DNA of 64,000 bases from contig MKSR01000047.1 in assembly GCA_001898145.1 (NCBI GenBank), positions 538,461-602,460 on the forward strand, given 5' to 3'. Source of the DNA: Dyadobacter sp. 50-39 (GTDB lineage Bacteria > Bacteroidota > Bacteroidia > Cytophagales > Spirosomataceae). Positions 35,947-44,237 of the stretch are shown here, one piece after another (position 1 is the stretch's first letter; each line of letters opens with the position of its first letter). Both the position numbers and the translations under genes were made by a program. The notes beneath the pieces are model-generated. The model was given only the letters and a program-made list of their open reading frames with translations, had not been told where the DNA came from and ran no database searches.

Positions 35947-36309
35947 CTACCGGGCTCTTCGTGCCTCCGCTAATTGTTTGTACGCCTCCCCGAGTTCATC
36001 TTTCAGCTCTCTTATCCTGAATTCCAGCTTATCCACTTCACTTTTGTGCACAAGGTCTTTCAAATACATGACCGAGCGAGCGTCGCCTTCGTAGCCGAAA
36101 AGCCAGTTGGGGTGAATACCTAATTCTTTAATGAGGATGCCTACTGCATCGGAGGTGAATTTTTGGTCTCCGGAAAGGACCTTTGAAATTTTGGATGGGG
36201 ATAAGCGCACGATTTCAGCGAGCTCGCTTGTGTTCAAATGGTGTGCTTTCATGAGTGCCGCTATTCTTGCAACTTCTATCATTGCTATCGGTTCTGTTTG
36301 ATACATCAT
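35947..36309 (-). CDS. XRE-type HTH regulator with C-terminal coiled coil
   Basis: A 120-residue protein. The helix-turn-helix spans about 10-70: RIAALMKAHHLNTSELAEIVRLSPSKISKVLSG, then LGIHPNWLFGYEGD. The C-terminal 40 residues form a charged coiled coil (KLEFRIRELKDELGEAYKQL), likely for dimerisation. It may regulate itself and nearby genes; the operator is not identified. Start could be ATG at 36309, 36306 or 36282. Confidence 0.75.
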   Translation of the reverse strand: MMYQTEPIAMIEVARIAALMKAHHLNTSELAEIVRLSPSKISKVLSGDQKFTSDAVGILIKELGIHPNWLFGYEGDARSVMYLKDLVHKSEVDKLEFRIRELKDELGEAYKQLAEARRAR

Positions 36310-36454
36310 TTTACCCGGCTTCTGGAAGAATCCGGATCGAATGCCATGTATACAAATTGTCTAGGTTAAGCGTGTTATTGTAAATATAATAAAAGTGATG
36401 CCATTCCGGTAGCCAGTATAGCGAAAAGCACTTTACGGATTCCGGCAAGGTGAA

Positions 36455-36516
36455 AAGCGGGCTGAATAGAGACGAACGGGCATAAAAAAAGTGCGCTTGG
36501 GGAACCCAAACGCACT
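36455..36516. repeat. 62-base direct repeat, copy 1
   Basis: Matches 37844-37905 at 60 of 62 positions. It includes a terminator hairpin (36484-36522) that serves the lipoprotein gene at 36560. The copies flank 1.33 kb holding two exported-protein genes. Confidence 0.85.
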
Positions 36517-36522
36517 TTTTTT
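36484..36522 (-). terminator. Terminator of lipoprotein gene
   Basis: On the minus strand a GTGCGTTTGGG/CCCAAGCGCAC stem (one U-G pair) is followed by a run of seven T. Confidence 0.75.
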
Positions 36523-36559
36523 AAATGAAGTGATAGAATTACAGTGTTCCCGCTGTTAG

Positions 36560-37330
36560 CTACATCGCCAGAAGTCTGGACCGAAACTCATTTTGCTGTT
36601 GCAATAATGCCTCTAATCCAGAGACAAATGTGCTGTCGAGATTGGGAGCTTCCCCTGATTCGCGCATCGTACGCATTTGTTGGATATCGGTTTTAATGCT
36701 TGAAGTCATTCGATCCCGCTGCATTTCGGCCAGCGATAAGTCGGCATATTTTTTGACCAGATCGTCCGGCCAGGTGTCTTTCAGCACGCTGAGACAATAA
36801 TACGAAATAGCCGTGTTGGCGCCGCCTCCATTGTCCAGCATTTCTTTTGTATAGAATGATATTTTATCTTTCTCTTCCCGGGATGTGCCATTCAGTAAAG
36901 CCATGTCTTTCAAGATAATCAAGCTGGCGATTCGCTTAAATATGGGCAAGTAGGGGTGAAGTGCATTCTTCTTGACGTAGTCGGTGTACTTCGCGTTCCA
37001 TTTCTTCCAATCGGACTCATCGGCAGAGGGTAATACGAAAGGGTTTGCTACGGGAAAGCCGCTTGCCGCAACAAATTCGCGCCTCCTGTCGAATTCAGCC
37101 ATGCCGCTTTTGGTATTGCCCAGCGTAGCCGGAGTGTCCGACCGCAGCACGTAACTGTGAGGTACACGTATTCGTTGGAAATCGTACCGCGTATCAATGA
37201 ACGGCTGTCTCTTCATGCCCTCGGACATCTTGGCGTTTTCGTCAACCGGAGTGTTCTCCTGCGGTGCTGTTGCATTACAGGCCAATAGCAAGACGGCGAT
37301 AACGGTGGATAATAAAGCGATGTATTTCAT
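36560..37330 (-). CDS. Lipoprotein of unknown function
   Basis: A 256-residue protein with a lipoprotein signal (MKYIALLSTVIAVLLLAC, lipobox LLAC with Cys at 18). The mature protein is mainly helical and charged, with the segment PFVLPSADESDWKKWNAKY near 97. No known domain was recognised. It is 21 bases downstream of a small Cys-rich exported protein gene and shares its terminator-flanked cassette, so both may act in the envelope together. Confidence 0.65.
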   Translation of the reverse strand: MKYIALLSTVIAVLLLACNATAPQENTPVDENAKMSEGMKRQPFIDTRYDFQRIRVPHSYVLRSDTPATLGNTKSGMAEFDRRREFVAASGFPVANPFVLPSADESDWKKWNAKYTDYVKKNALHPYLPIFKRIASLIILKDMALLNGTSREEKDKISFYTKEMLDNGGGANTAISYYCLSVLKDTWPDDLVKKYADLSLAEMQRDRMTSSIKTDIQQMRTMRESGEAPNLDSTFVSGLEALLQQQNEFRSRLLAM

Positions 37331-37351
37331 GATTTAGGTGTGAGTTGATGA

Positions 37352-37624
37352 TTAGCAATAAATAGGACAAGCAAAGTAAGCCGCCGCGGCGTCCATGTAG
37401 ATCCAGGATTGAACTGTACCCATGTACCTGATCTCTTTAACAGCCGTGCCTGCCGGCGTTGGCGCACCGTCACATATAGCGCAATAGTAGTATACCTCCG
37501 TATAGAAGAGCCATTGTGATTTGGAGCAGGAACCGCATTCCACCAGAACCCAATTATTTTCAGTTCGGCCTGCATTAGCCAATATGAGAAGGATCATAAG
37601 GAGTGTAATGGAGAATTTTTTCAT
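37352..37624 (-). CDS. Small exported Cys-rich protein
   Basis: A 90-residue protein with a signal peptide (MKKFSITLLMILLILANA). The mature part of about 72 residues has six cysteines in three close pairs: CGSC, CAIC and a C-terminal CPIYC. The pairs could bind a metal or form disulfides. I know no matching family. An upstream in-frame ATG would add 10 residues and was not used, since the chosen start gives a good signal peptide. Confidence 0.6.
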   Translation of the reverse strand: MKKFSITLLMILLILANAGRTENNWVLVECGSCSKSQWLFYTEVYYYCAICDGAPTPAGTAVKEIRYMGTVQSWIYMDAAAAYFACPIYC

Positions 37625-37710
37625 AAGCCATACTAGATTAGTTTGATAAAACATTTAAGCTGGCGGATGGGGCCTATAACTAGCGCCAATAACTTTGACG
37701 GTCGTAGAGG

Positions 37711-37733
37711 TTTATGTAAAATTATTACATAAA
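37711..37733. promoter_or_regulatory. 9-base inverted repeat upstream of Cys-rich gene
   Basis: TTTATGTAA and TTACATAAA are separated by five bases, 87 bases before the start at 37624. Possible operator of the two-gene unit; AT-rich context makes chance a concern. Confidence 0.35.
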
Positions 37734-37843
37734 ATCTTGTAAAAGGAAAACTATGCAAGCGAGAGCATCCGTTTGGGAAGACTAATTATTTTTAGGTTGA
37801 GGATATTGAGTTTTCGGAAAGTATTTAAAGCTGACCGGAAGAC

Positions 37844-37905
37844 AAGCGGGCTGAATAGAGACGAGCGGGCATAAAAAAAGTGCGCTTGGGGAATCCAAAC
37901 GCACT
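37844..37905. repeat. 62-base direct repeat, copy 2
   Basis: Second copy of 36455-36516, two mismatches. It ends 10 bases from the 3' end of the tRNA-Leu gene and carries that gene's terminator. Confidence 0.85.
37873..37905 (-). terminator. Terminator of tRNA-Leu
   Basis: The minus strand reads an 11-base stem AGTGCGTTTGG/CCAAGCGCACT with one U-G pair, then seven T, ten bases after the tRNA. Confidence 0.8.
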
Positions 37906-37915
37906 CGTAACAATG

Positions 37916-37999
37916 TGACCAGAAGGAGAGTCGAACTCCTATACCCTTACGGGCACTACCCCCTCAAAGTAGCGTGTCTACCAATTCCACCACCTGGCC
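37916..37999 (-). tRNA. tRNA-Leu (anticodon GAG)
   Basis: The 84-base minus-strand sequence folds as a class II tRNA. The acceptor stem is GGCCAGG/TCTGGTC with discriminator A. The D arm contains AATTGGTAGACAC, the anticodon stem is CTACT/GGTAG, and the loop TTGAGGG gives anticodon GAG. A long variable arm and T arm AGGAG/CTCCT with loop TTCGACT complete it. The CCA end is not encoded. It is followed by a terminator and preceded by a promoter. Confidence 0.92.
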
Positions 38000-38012
38000 A
38001 TCAATCGTGATG

Positions 38013-38042
38013 CAAAAGTAGTATTTAATTGATTCGATGCAA
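38013..38042 (-). promoter_or_regulatory. Promoter of tRNA-Leu
   Basis: On the minus strand TTG (38042-38040), 19 bases, then TACTTTTG (38020-38013), matching the TTTG/TAnnTTTG pattern. The tRNA starts 13 bases further on. Confidence 0.65.
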
Positions 38043-38220
38043 CAGTTGTAACCTGATTTTTTTGAGCAATTCCGGCGAAATGAATAAAAAAACCTTCGTA
38101 TTTGCGCAATTTGGTCGTAGTTTCGTGCCCCGAAAACGGGTTATCGCCCGGAAGATCAGACTGTTCAGCCTACCCAAACCCAAGGCTCCCGGATATTCAA
38201 AATTTAGATTTAGTAATTAG

Positions 38221-38256
38221 CATAAAAGCCCTGGCATCGATCCAAGGCTTTTTATG
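38221..38256 (-). terminator. Terminator of SelA-like gene
   Basis: CATAAAAGCC pairs with GGCTTTTTATG with a bulge, plus a shorter inner CTGG/CCAA pairing. It lies 29 bases past the stop of the SelA-like gene. Confidence 0.6.
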
Positions 38257-38284
38257 TTAATTACCGTTATGTGAAAGTCGGTGA

Positions 38285-39961
38285 CTAGGTCGACAATGGG
38301 CGCCCGGCAGGGATGTTGATCCGTTGCCGGCTGTTAGGGAAGGTCGCTTTCTTGGCGGTAAACTTCGCATTAACATATTCCACCATATCGATCTCGCCGG
38401 TAATGGTGTCGCCCGAGAGCTTCCCGTAAAACGTCATCACTACGTTGTCGCCAGGCACACTGTAGCGGCTCTGGAAACGTACTTCGTCGCCGTCGATGTT
38501 ACCAACGAGTTCGCGCGTCGCAAACTCCCCTTTGTGCGTTCCATACAAGTAATTGCCGTCTTGCTTTTCGATAAGGAAGCTGTGCTTGCTCGTACTGGTG
38601 TAAAATTCGATCGTAACATCCCAACGGCCAGAAATGTCAGCGGCAGGTGCTTTCATAGAAGCTTCGGCTTTTGGTGCGCTGCGCTTGCGGGTAAGGATTT
38701 CATGCACGCGCTCGGCGACGATCTTGTCGTTGCCCGGTCCCATCATATATGCAGCAATGGTAATCGAGGTGGTAGGAGGGCCTGACTGTGCGGCCGCCTG
38801 TCCTCTGCGGAAACCTGCGCCTACTGCTACGCGTGGTTTGGTAGTTTGCAACTCGTCAGCGACTTCCTGGCCGGTAATGTTAAGTTTCGTGGGGTCCCAG
38901 GTTACGGTCAATGTCGGAGTGGCATTGTCCAGTGCGCCCTCTTTGGGCTCACGAACTTCCAGTTGCACACTTTGGATCCCATTCAGCCTCTTCGAGATGG
39001 TATCCAGCCACGACACCCATGTTTTCATTTCCGCTTTATGATCGCGGGTAGCCCATGCTTCAACGGCGGCAAGCATACCCACCATCTCTTCTCGACCTAC
39101 CTTGTTGTTGCGGCAAGGTCCATGGTGAGGGGCGCTCGCCTGCCATGCCGACATGAGCACATCCTTGCTACCGAGCATCAGGCCAGCGCATTGTGGGCCG
39201 CGAATTACCTTGCCACCGCTGTATGCAACCACGCTGGCACCGGCTTGCAGGTGAATGTTGGGAATGGTCAACCGCTCTGCCGCTGCATCCACCAGCAGGG
39301 GTACTCCGGCAGGCTTGGCGATATCGGCTACCGCTTTTACTGTCCATGGTGCTTCGCCCGGCATCATGTAGATCATCGCCGTGCGAGGCGTAATGGCTTT
39401 TTTCAGCTCGTCGATGGTTTCTACGGTGATGATCTTTACACCAACATTGCGGATCGCGTGATCGTAGACGTTGCGTGAGGAGCGAGGGATAATGACCTCG
39501 GTTTTTTCGAAACCCTCAAGATTAGGGATGCGGATCAGTTTTTCCGGATTACCGCCGGCAATAATACCCGCCGTTACCTCGTTCATTCCGGCTGCGCATC
39601 CTGACGATACCATTCCCCACTCCGCACCGGTGATCTCGGCCAGCCGCTGGCCCACACCAAACGCTAGTTCGTCGATCTGAACATTATACTGGCAAGCATA
39701 CTCCATGGCCTGGCGAACCTCAGGCAGTTCGATGGACGCGCCTATAATGGTAAATGTTCCCCGGCAGTTGATAATCGGTTCGACACCGATCGACTGATAG
39801 ATTTGAGGTCCCGGTTTCAGCGGCCCTGGCGCGGATACGGCTGCGGCAGCTTTCTGGAACCACCTAGGTTTGCTGCTTTCAGCGAAGGCAGCCGAAGTGC
39901 TCAGAACGCCTCCCGCCAGCGGAATCATTGAAAGATCTTTAAGAAGTTCTCTGCGTTTCAT
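38285..39961 (-). CDS. Exported SelA-like PLP-dependent protein with C-terminal beta domain
   Basis: A 558-residue protein with a signal-like leader (MKRRELLKDLSMIPLAGGVLSTSAAFA). Residues about 60-430 form an aspartate-aminotransferase-fold PLP domain similar to bacterial SelA (L-seryl-tRNA selenium transferase) paralogues. The PLP lysine is probably K251 in YSGGKVIRGPQ, with the ring-binding D225 in LLVDAAAER. A second domain (about 445-545) is beta-rich (GRWDVTIEFYTS, NYLYGTHKGEF). True SelA acts on tRNA in the cytosol, so this exported form must do something else, perhaps amino-acid chemistry in the periplasm. Confidence 0.75.
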   Translation of the reverse strand: MKRRELLKDLSMIPLAGGVLSTSAAFAESSKPRWFQKAAAAVSAPGPLKPGPQIYQSIGVEPIINCRGTFTIIGASIELPEVRQAMEYACQYNVQIDELAFGVGQRLAEITGAEWGMVSSGCAAGMNEVTAGIIAGGNPEKLIRIPNLEGFEKTEVIIPRSSRNVYDHAIRNVGVKIITVETIDELKKAITPRTAMIYMMPGEAPWTVKAVADIAKPAGVPLLVDAAAERLTIPNIHLQAGASVVAYSGGKVIRGPQCAGLMLGSKDVLMSAWQASAPHHGPCRNNKVGREEMVGMLAAVEAWATRDHKAEMKTWVSWLDTISKRLNGIQSVQLEVREPKEGALDNATPTLTVTWDPTKLNITGQEVADELQTTKPRVAVGAGFRRGQAAAQSGPPTTSITIAAYMMGPGNDKIVAERVHEILTRKRSAPKAEASMKAPAADISGRWDVTIEFYTSTSKHSFLIEKQDGNYLYGTHKGEFATRELVGNIDGDEVRFQSRYSVPGDNVVMTFYGKLSGDTITGEIDMVEYVNAKFTAKKATFPNSRQRINIPAGRPLST

Positions 39962-40407
39962 TGGTGTTAAGGTATTGGGGGTTTGAATGGTTAAAGGTCA
40001 TGTCAGGAAATTGTAGCCAGGTATTGTCAGGCATCGCCCGGTATTGTGTAAGGATGCGTGATTTGTTTTGAAATACCCTTTTTCCCGGATAAATATCTCA
40101 TACTCGTCGCAATGCTATATTTGTTTTCCTGCGACCAGGCCGGATAGCAAAGCAGATATAGCCCGCCAGGGCTGAGAAGGAAAAGCGCTCATAATGTTAA
40201 GGGTTTAGGAAAGCTAAATGCTTCTGTACAATGCGATTGGAAACAGCCTGCATCTATGGTAAGACAAAAAATTGGTGTAAATCCCCCCATCATAGGCTAT
40301 AAAAATTTTCGGCGACCACCAAAAAAAGTCCATGGCGCACGTCCTGTTTTCAGAGTTCCGTTTGTATTGGGGGTAGTTCATCCATTATTCATCTCAAAAT
40401 AAACATC
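39962..40407. other. Intergenic, no gene seen
   Basis: 446 bases between the divergent SelA-like and RibD-like genes. A TATATTTG at 40116-40123 resembles a -7 element on the + strand but has no -33 partner and lies far from the next start. No coding potential was found. Confidence 0.45.
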
Positions 40408-40962
40408 ATGGGAAAGCTTATTGCCTACAATTTCACAACACTTAATGGTTATTATAAAGGAACCGGAAATGACATCGGCTGGCACCGGCATGGGGAAGAG
40501 GAAGGCAATTTCGCGGCCGACAATCTTGAAGCCAAAGCCACGCTGCTATTCGGGCGGGTTACCTACGAAATGATGGCCAGTTTCTGGCCTACGCCGATGG
40601 CAATCGAAAGCATGCCGGAAGTTGCAAAAGGAATGAATGAAGCTGAAAAGATTGTTTTTTCAACGACACTTGAGAGCGCCGACTGGGAAAATACTACGCT
40701 CGTGCATGAAGACCTGCCCGAAGCCGTACGAAAACTCAAAGCTATACCGGGCAAAGTCATGACCATATTGGGCAGCGGCAGTGTGATCGCCCAACTGGCC
40801 GAAGCCGGCCTGATTGACGAATACCAGTTCATGATCGACCCCGTTGCCATCGGAGAAGGCACACCATCATTCCAGGGGCTCACCCGAAAGCTAGACCTGA
40901 AACTGACCGGTCACCGGATATTTAATAGCGGAGTAGTCCTGCTTACCTACGAGCCGGTTTGA
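40408..40962 (+). CDS. Dihydrofolate-reductase-like (RibD C-terminal) family protein
   Basis: A 184-residue protein of the RibD C-terminal/YwjB type. GKLIAYNFTTLNGYYKGT starts the fold, FGRVTYEMMASFWPTP is near residue 48, and ILGSGSVIAQLAEAGLIDEYQFMI near 112-135 is the classic second motif. A reductase activity is assumed but not known. It precedes a DGPF protein and an ECF sigma factor, a combination seen in ECF42 loci. Confidence 0.83.
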   Translation: MGKLIAYNFTTLNGYYKGTGNDIGWHRHGEEEGNFAADNLEAKATLLFGRVTYEMMASFWPTPMAIESMPEVAKGMNEAEKIVFSTTLESADWENTTLVHEDLPEAVRKLKAIPGKVMTILGSGSVIAQLAEAGLIDEYQFMIDPVAIGEGTPSFQGLTRKLDLKLTGHRIFNSGVVLLTYEPV

Positions 40963-41117
40963 TGATTGAGCCGCGTCAGGACGGCTGCTGATGGTGATAG
41001 GGGATGGCCTTGATGAGGCGGATATTATTGTATTCAGGGATGAATCAAGCCGTGACTTTAAGTGTAATGAATTAATATCTAGCAAAATAATTATTTTCCA
41101 GAACTCAATTGAACACG

Positions 41118-41471
41118 ATGGAAGAATATCTGATTCTAATGCGTCTCGACCTTTTAACGAGGGAAGCGCAGCCTTCTCCTGAACAAATGCAGGAGTACAT
41201 GAAGCAATACCACAGCTGGATTGCCGGTATTGTGGCCGAAGGTAAGTTTGCAGGCGGTAAAGGGCTTTCGACAGAAGGGAAAGTATTGAAACCCGGAAAC
41301 GTTATGACAGACGGACCGTATGCCGAGACGAAGGAGTCGCTGGCCGGATTTATCGTGATCCGCACCGGTAATTTCGATGACGCTGTGCGGCTGGCAGCGC
41401 AATGTCCAATCCTGAATGGGGAAGGCAATAGCGTGGAAGTAAGGAAAATCGTTTCGGTGCATGAGCAGTGA
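41118..41471 (+). CDS. YCII/DGPF-domain protein
   Basis: A 117-residue alpha+beta ferredoxin-like protein. The motif DGPYAETKESLAGF near residue 70 identifies the DGPF (YCII-related) family. Its end overlaps the start of the sigma factor gene by 11 bases, so translation is coupled. DGPF proteins are characteristic companions of ECF42 sigma factors, but their role is unknown. The ATG was chosen over a TTG nine bases upstream. Confidence 0.85.
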   Translation: MEEYLILMRLDLLTREAQPSPEQMQEYMKQYHSWIAGIVAEGKFAGGKGLSTEGKVLKPGNVMTDGPYAETKESLAGFIVIRTGNFDDAVRLAAQCPILNGEGNSVEVRKIVSVHEQ

Positions 41472-42696
41472 GGCGCAAATACCGCATTTGTTCAGGACAG
41501 AGTACCGGAAAATCGTTTCGGTGCTCTGCCGGCATTTCGGATTCAGGGAGATAGAGGTGGCCGAGGATATTGCCAGCGATACATTTCTGGTCGCCATGCA
41601 GGCCTGGGGTATTGAGGGACCTCCACCAAACCCGGCAGGTTGGTTATACAGCACTGCGAAAAACAAAGCAAAAAATTACCTGCACCGCCACTCGATCTAT
41701 GAGGAAAAGGTCTTGCCGGAAGTCCGGACCGGTTGGGACGGCGATACGGAGCTCGAAATCGATCTTACACCGGGCAATATTTACGACAGCCAATTACAGA
41801 TGATGTTCGCCGTTTGTCATCCGTCGATATCCGGGGAGTCGCAGGTGGGACTGGCCCTGCGGGTCCTTTGCGGATTTGGTATTCAGGAGATCGCCGATGC
41901 GTTTCTGACGACCAAAGAGGTCGTCAACAAACGATTGACGAGGGCAAAGGAGCGGCTGCGCGGTGTCGATATTCAGATCGAAATGCCGCCGGCAGATCAA
42001 ATAGATGTGCGCCTGGAACCCGTTTTGACAACAATCTACCTGCTTTTCAATGAAGGGTACTACTCGATCAGCCAGGACCGTGCACTTCGGAAAGACGTTT
42101 GCCTGGAAGCAATGCGGCTTTGCACAATGCTTGTTGAAAATGCCGCCACTAACAAGCCACAGGTCAATGCATTGCTGGCGATGATGTGCTTTCATGCGTC
42201 GAGGTTTGACGCGCGCATCGATGCTTCCGGCGACCTGGTACTTTATGGCGAGCAGGATACCAGCCTTTGGAATGAGGATCTGATCATGAACGGAGCTGTT
42301 TTCCTGAAAGCCGCGGCAAGCGGAAGCATACTTTCCCGGTACCATCTCGAAGCAGGCATAGCCTACTGGCATACGCAAAAAGAAGACATCCCTGACAAAT
42401 GGAGCAACATTGTCTACTTTTACGATCAACTGCTGAAACTCAATTACACGCCGGTTGCAGCGCTCAACCGGTTGTTTGCGCTGTCCAAATTGAAAGGTAA
42501 ACTTGCTGTGATCCAGGAAGCTGAGGCGCTGGCAATTGAGAACAACCCTTTCTATTTCGCATTGCTGGGAGAACTCTACACGGGAGTCGATCAACACAAG
42601 GCTTTGGCAAATCTGGACAATGCCTTACAGCTGGCCAGGACCACCGCAGAACAGCAGGCGATCGGTAAACAGATTTCCGCATTGCAAAAGGGATAG
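41461..42696 (+). CDS. ECF42-type RNA polymerase sigma factor
   Basis: A 411-residue sigma factor. Region 2 (about 10-75) has FGFREIEVAEDIASDTFLVAMQAWG, and region 4 (about 115-175) has LCGFGIQEIADAFLTTKEVVNKRLTRAKERLR. The remaining 230 residues form a helical, TPR-like extension typical of ECF42 (with LLFNEGYYS and the late LYTGVDQHKALANLDNAL). This extension is thought to replace the anti-sigma factor in control. No anti-sigma gene is present. Confidence 0.88.
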   Translation: MSSEAQIPHLFRTEYRKIVSVLCRHFGFREIEVAEDIASDTFLVAMQAWGIEGPPPNPAGWLYSTAKNKAKNYLHRHSIYEEKVLPEVRTGWDGDTELEIDLTPGNIYDSQLQMMFAVCHPSISGESQVGLALRVLCGFGIQEIADAFLTTKEVVNKRLTRAKERLRGVDIQIEMPPADQIDVRLEPVLTTIYLLFNEGYYSISQDRALRKDVCLEAMRLCTMLVENAATNKPQVNALLAMMCFHASRFDARIDASGDLVLYGEQDTSLWNEDLIMNGAVFLKAAASGSILSRYHLEAGIAYWHTQKEDIPDKWSNIVYFYDQLLKLNYTPVAALNRLFALSKLKGKLAVIQEAEALAIENNPFYFALLGELYTGVDQHKALANLDNALQLARTTAEQQAIGKQISALQKG

Positions 42697-42706
42697 CGAT
42701 CCCGCT

Positions 42707-44053
42707 TCATTTCTTTACATGCTGCACCAACCGCTTTTTGAGCACCCGCTGGTAGAGAAGGTTATTCAGCCAGACAAAGACCAGCACGGCGATGATGATA
42801 AAAACCGCATTCAGCTTATAGGAAAAACCTGCGAATTGCTCCTTGCCGTCTAGTGAAAGCTCGAAACGGAGCCACGACCGCTCAACGGTGGTCGTCGTGC
42901 GGTCGAAAGGGAGGGCCTCATCGTAGATGATTTCCGTGATAAAACGGCCTGTGGTATCCATATAACCGTACTTATCGTCGATACGTATCATGGATATGCC
43001 GTGATTGTAGTAGGAGGCAAAATCGTATTTCAATGGAGTACGTACTCTACCCGATTTGTCGATATGTCCAAACTTGCCATTAATAGCAACCGCAGACCGG
43101 TTTTCGGCAGTGAAACCAGTGGCTTCGTCATACAAATGTGCTATCCGAAGCTTGCCGGTTTTATCAATACAACCCCATTTGCCATTCTTTTTTACCCAGA
43201 ATAAGCCATTGGTCGGCTTGCGGGTATCGGTGTATTCGAAGGGAACGAGGAGATCACCTGTGAACGGGCTGATATAACCATACTTATCACCATACTGCAC
43301 CCTTTCCATTCCCTGGCCGGAATATTTGTAATCGGGATCGATGTCGTCGAGCGATACGGGGACTTTCAGCACCATATCTTTATCGATGATTCCGTATTTA
43401 CCCTTATAACTAAAATGGTAAATGAATTTTGAGGCTTTGATTTCCTTTTCTATAAACCGGCTGAAATTGAAGTTCAGCGTGTAGAAATCCGTTGGCCTTT
43501 GTATCCACCACAAAACATCCTCCTTGGTGTCGTGGTTGCACAGGAAATCGATATCGGAGTCTTTGATCAGATAGTCCTTCGTGTAATGCTGGATGGGTAT
43601 TCTATACAATTCTTTCCCGGTAAGATCAATGTAGGAAAGTCCGTAATGTTTCCCCGACGGATATATAACCCAGGTTTTACCGTCGCGGAAGCGGTCTGTG
43701 GAAATATACTTGGGTTCGACGACCACCTTCCCGCGCTTGTCGATGAATCCGTGGAGTCCGTGCCCTTCCGGATTGAGCTCCATGGGTACAAATTCGGCCA
43801 GGCCTTCTGCAAATTCACCGATATCGCGGTATGCCGGGGTGAGCTTGCGCCCGCTCTGATCGGTGAGGAATGTCTCATACGACCGGCAGGGGATACTCAC
43901 TTTCTTGACGACATACACGTCACCATATTGATGGTATTCGTTGTATTCTTTCAGCCACGGTTTGATGCCCGCGGGATTTTTCTGCGCGGCAGCCCAGGCC
44001 GATTGCAGGAGCAGGAACAGGAGTGCAAATTGGTGAAAAGTCGGTCGAAGCAT
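42707..44053 (-). CDS. WG-repeat protein, exported with C-terminal membrane anchor
   Basis: A 448-residue protein with a signal peptide (about 1-23, ending AWAAAQ). Several WG-type repeats run from about 90 to 385 (GLHGFIDKRGKVVVEPKY, KYGIIDKDMVLKVP, KYGYISPFTGDLLVPFEY, KFGHIDKSGRV, KYGYMDTTGRFI). A transmembrane helix is near 413-430 (AVFIIIAVLVFVWLNNLLY) with a basic tail. It probably sits in the inner membrane with the repeats in the periplasm. Function is unknown. Confidence 0.8.
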   Translation of the reverse strand: MLRPTFHQFALLFLLLQSAWAAAQKNPAGIKPWLKEYNEYHQYGDVYVVKKVSIPCRSYETFLTDQSGRKLTPAYRDIGEFAEGLAEFVPMELNPEGHGLHGFIDKRGKVVVEPKYISTDRFRDGKTWVIYPSGKHYGLSYIDLTGKELYRIPIQHYTKDYLIKDSDIDFLCNHDTKEDVLWWIQRPTDFYTLNFNFSRFIEKEIKASKFIYHFSYKGKYGIIDKDMVLKVPVSLDDIDPDYKYSGQGMERVQYGDKYGYISPFTGDLLVPFEYTDTRKPTNGLFWVKKNGKWGCIDKTGKLRIAHLYDEATGFTAENRSAVAINGKFGHIDKSGRVRTPLKYDFASYYNHGISMIRIDDKYGYMDTTGRFITEIIYDEALPFDRTTTTVERSWLRFELSLDGKEQFAGFSYKLNAVFIIIAVLVFVWLNNLLYQRVLKKRLVQHVKK

Positions 44054-44237
44054 TCAAAAAACGCGGGTTTCTGGTTAGTCTGGATCGCGATATGTTGTTT
44101 TCGGCGCGGTCCGGAACGCGGCAGGCATTCAATTATCATCTGCAAAAAACGAAAACTTGGCAGGATTATCGATTTTCGGCCGGCTTATTATTGACAAATT
44201 TGATTTAAATTCCATACCAGAAACACATCCTGACATC

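Noticed and set aside
36455-37905. Integrative element with att sites at tRNA-Leu
   Set aside because: The repeats lie outside the tRNA gene, no integrase or recombinase gene is present, and the segment is only 1.4 kb. Kept as a finding but not called a mobile element.
38029-38220. 63-residue plus-strand frame downstream of the tRNA promoter
   Set aside because: Basic, low-complexity product with no RBS or homology; it overlaps the tRNA promoter.
41794-42597. 267-residue minus-strand frame inside the sigma factor gene
   Set aside because: Antisense shadow; sigma domains on the plus strand are unambiguous.
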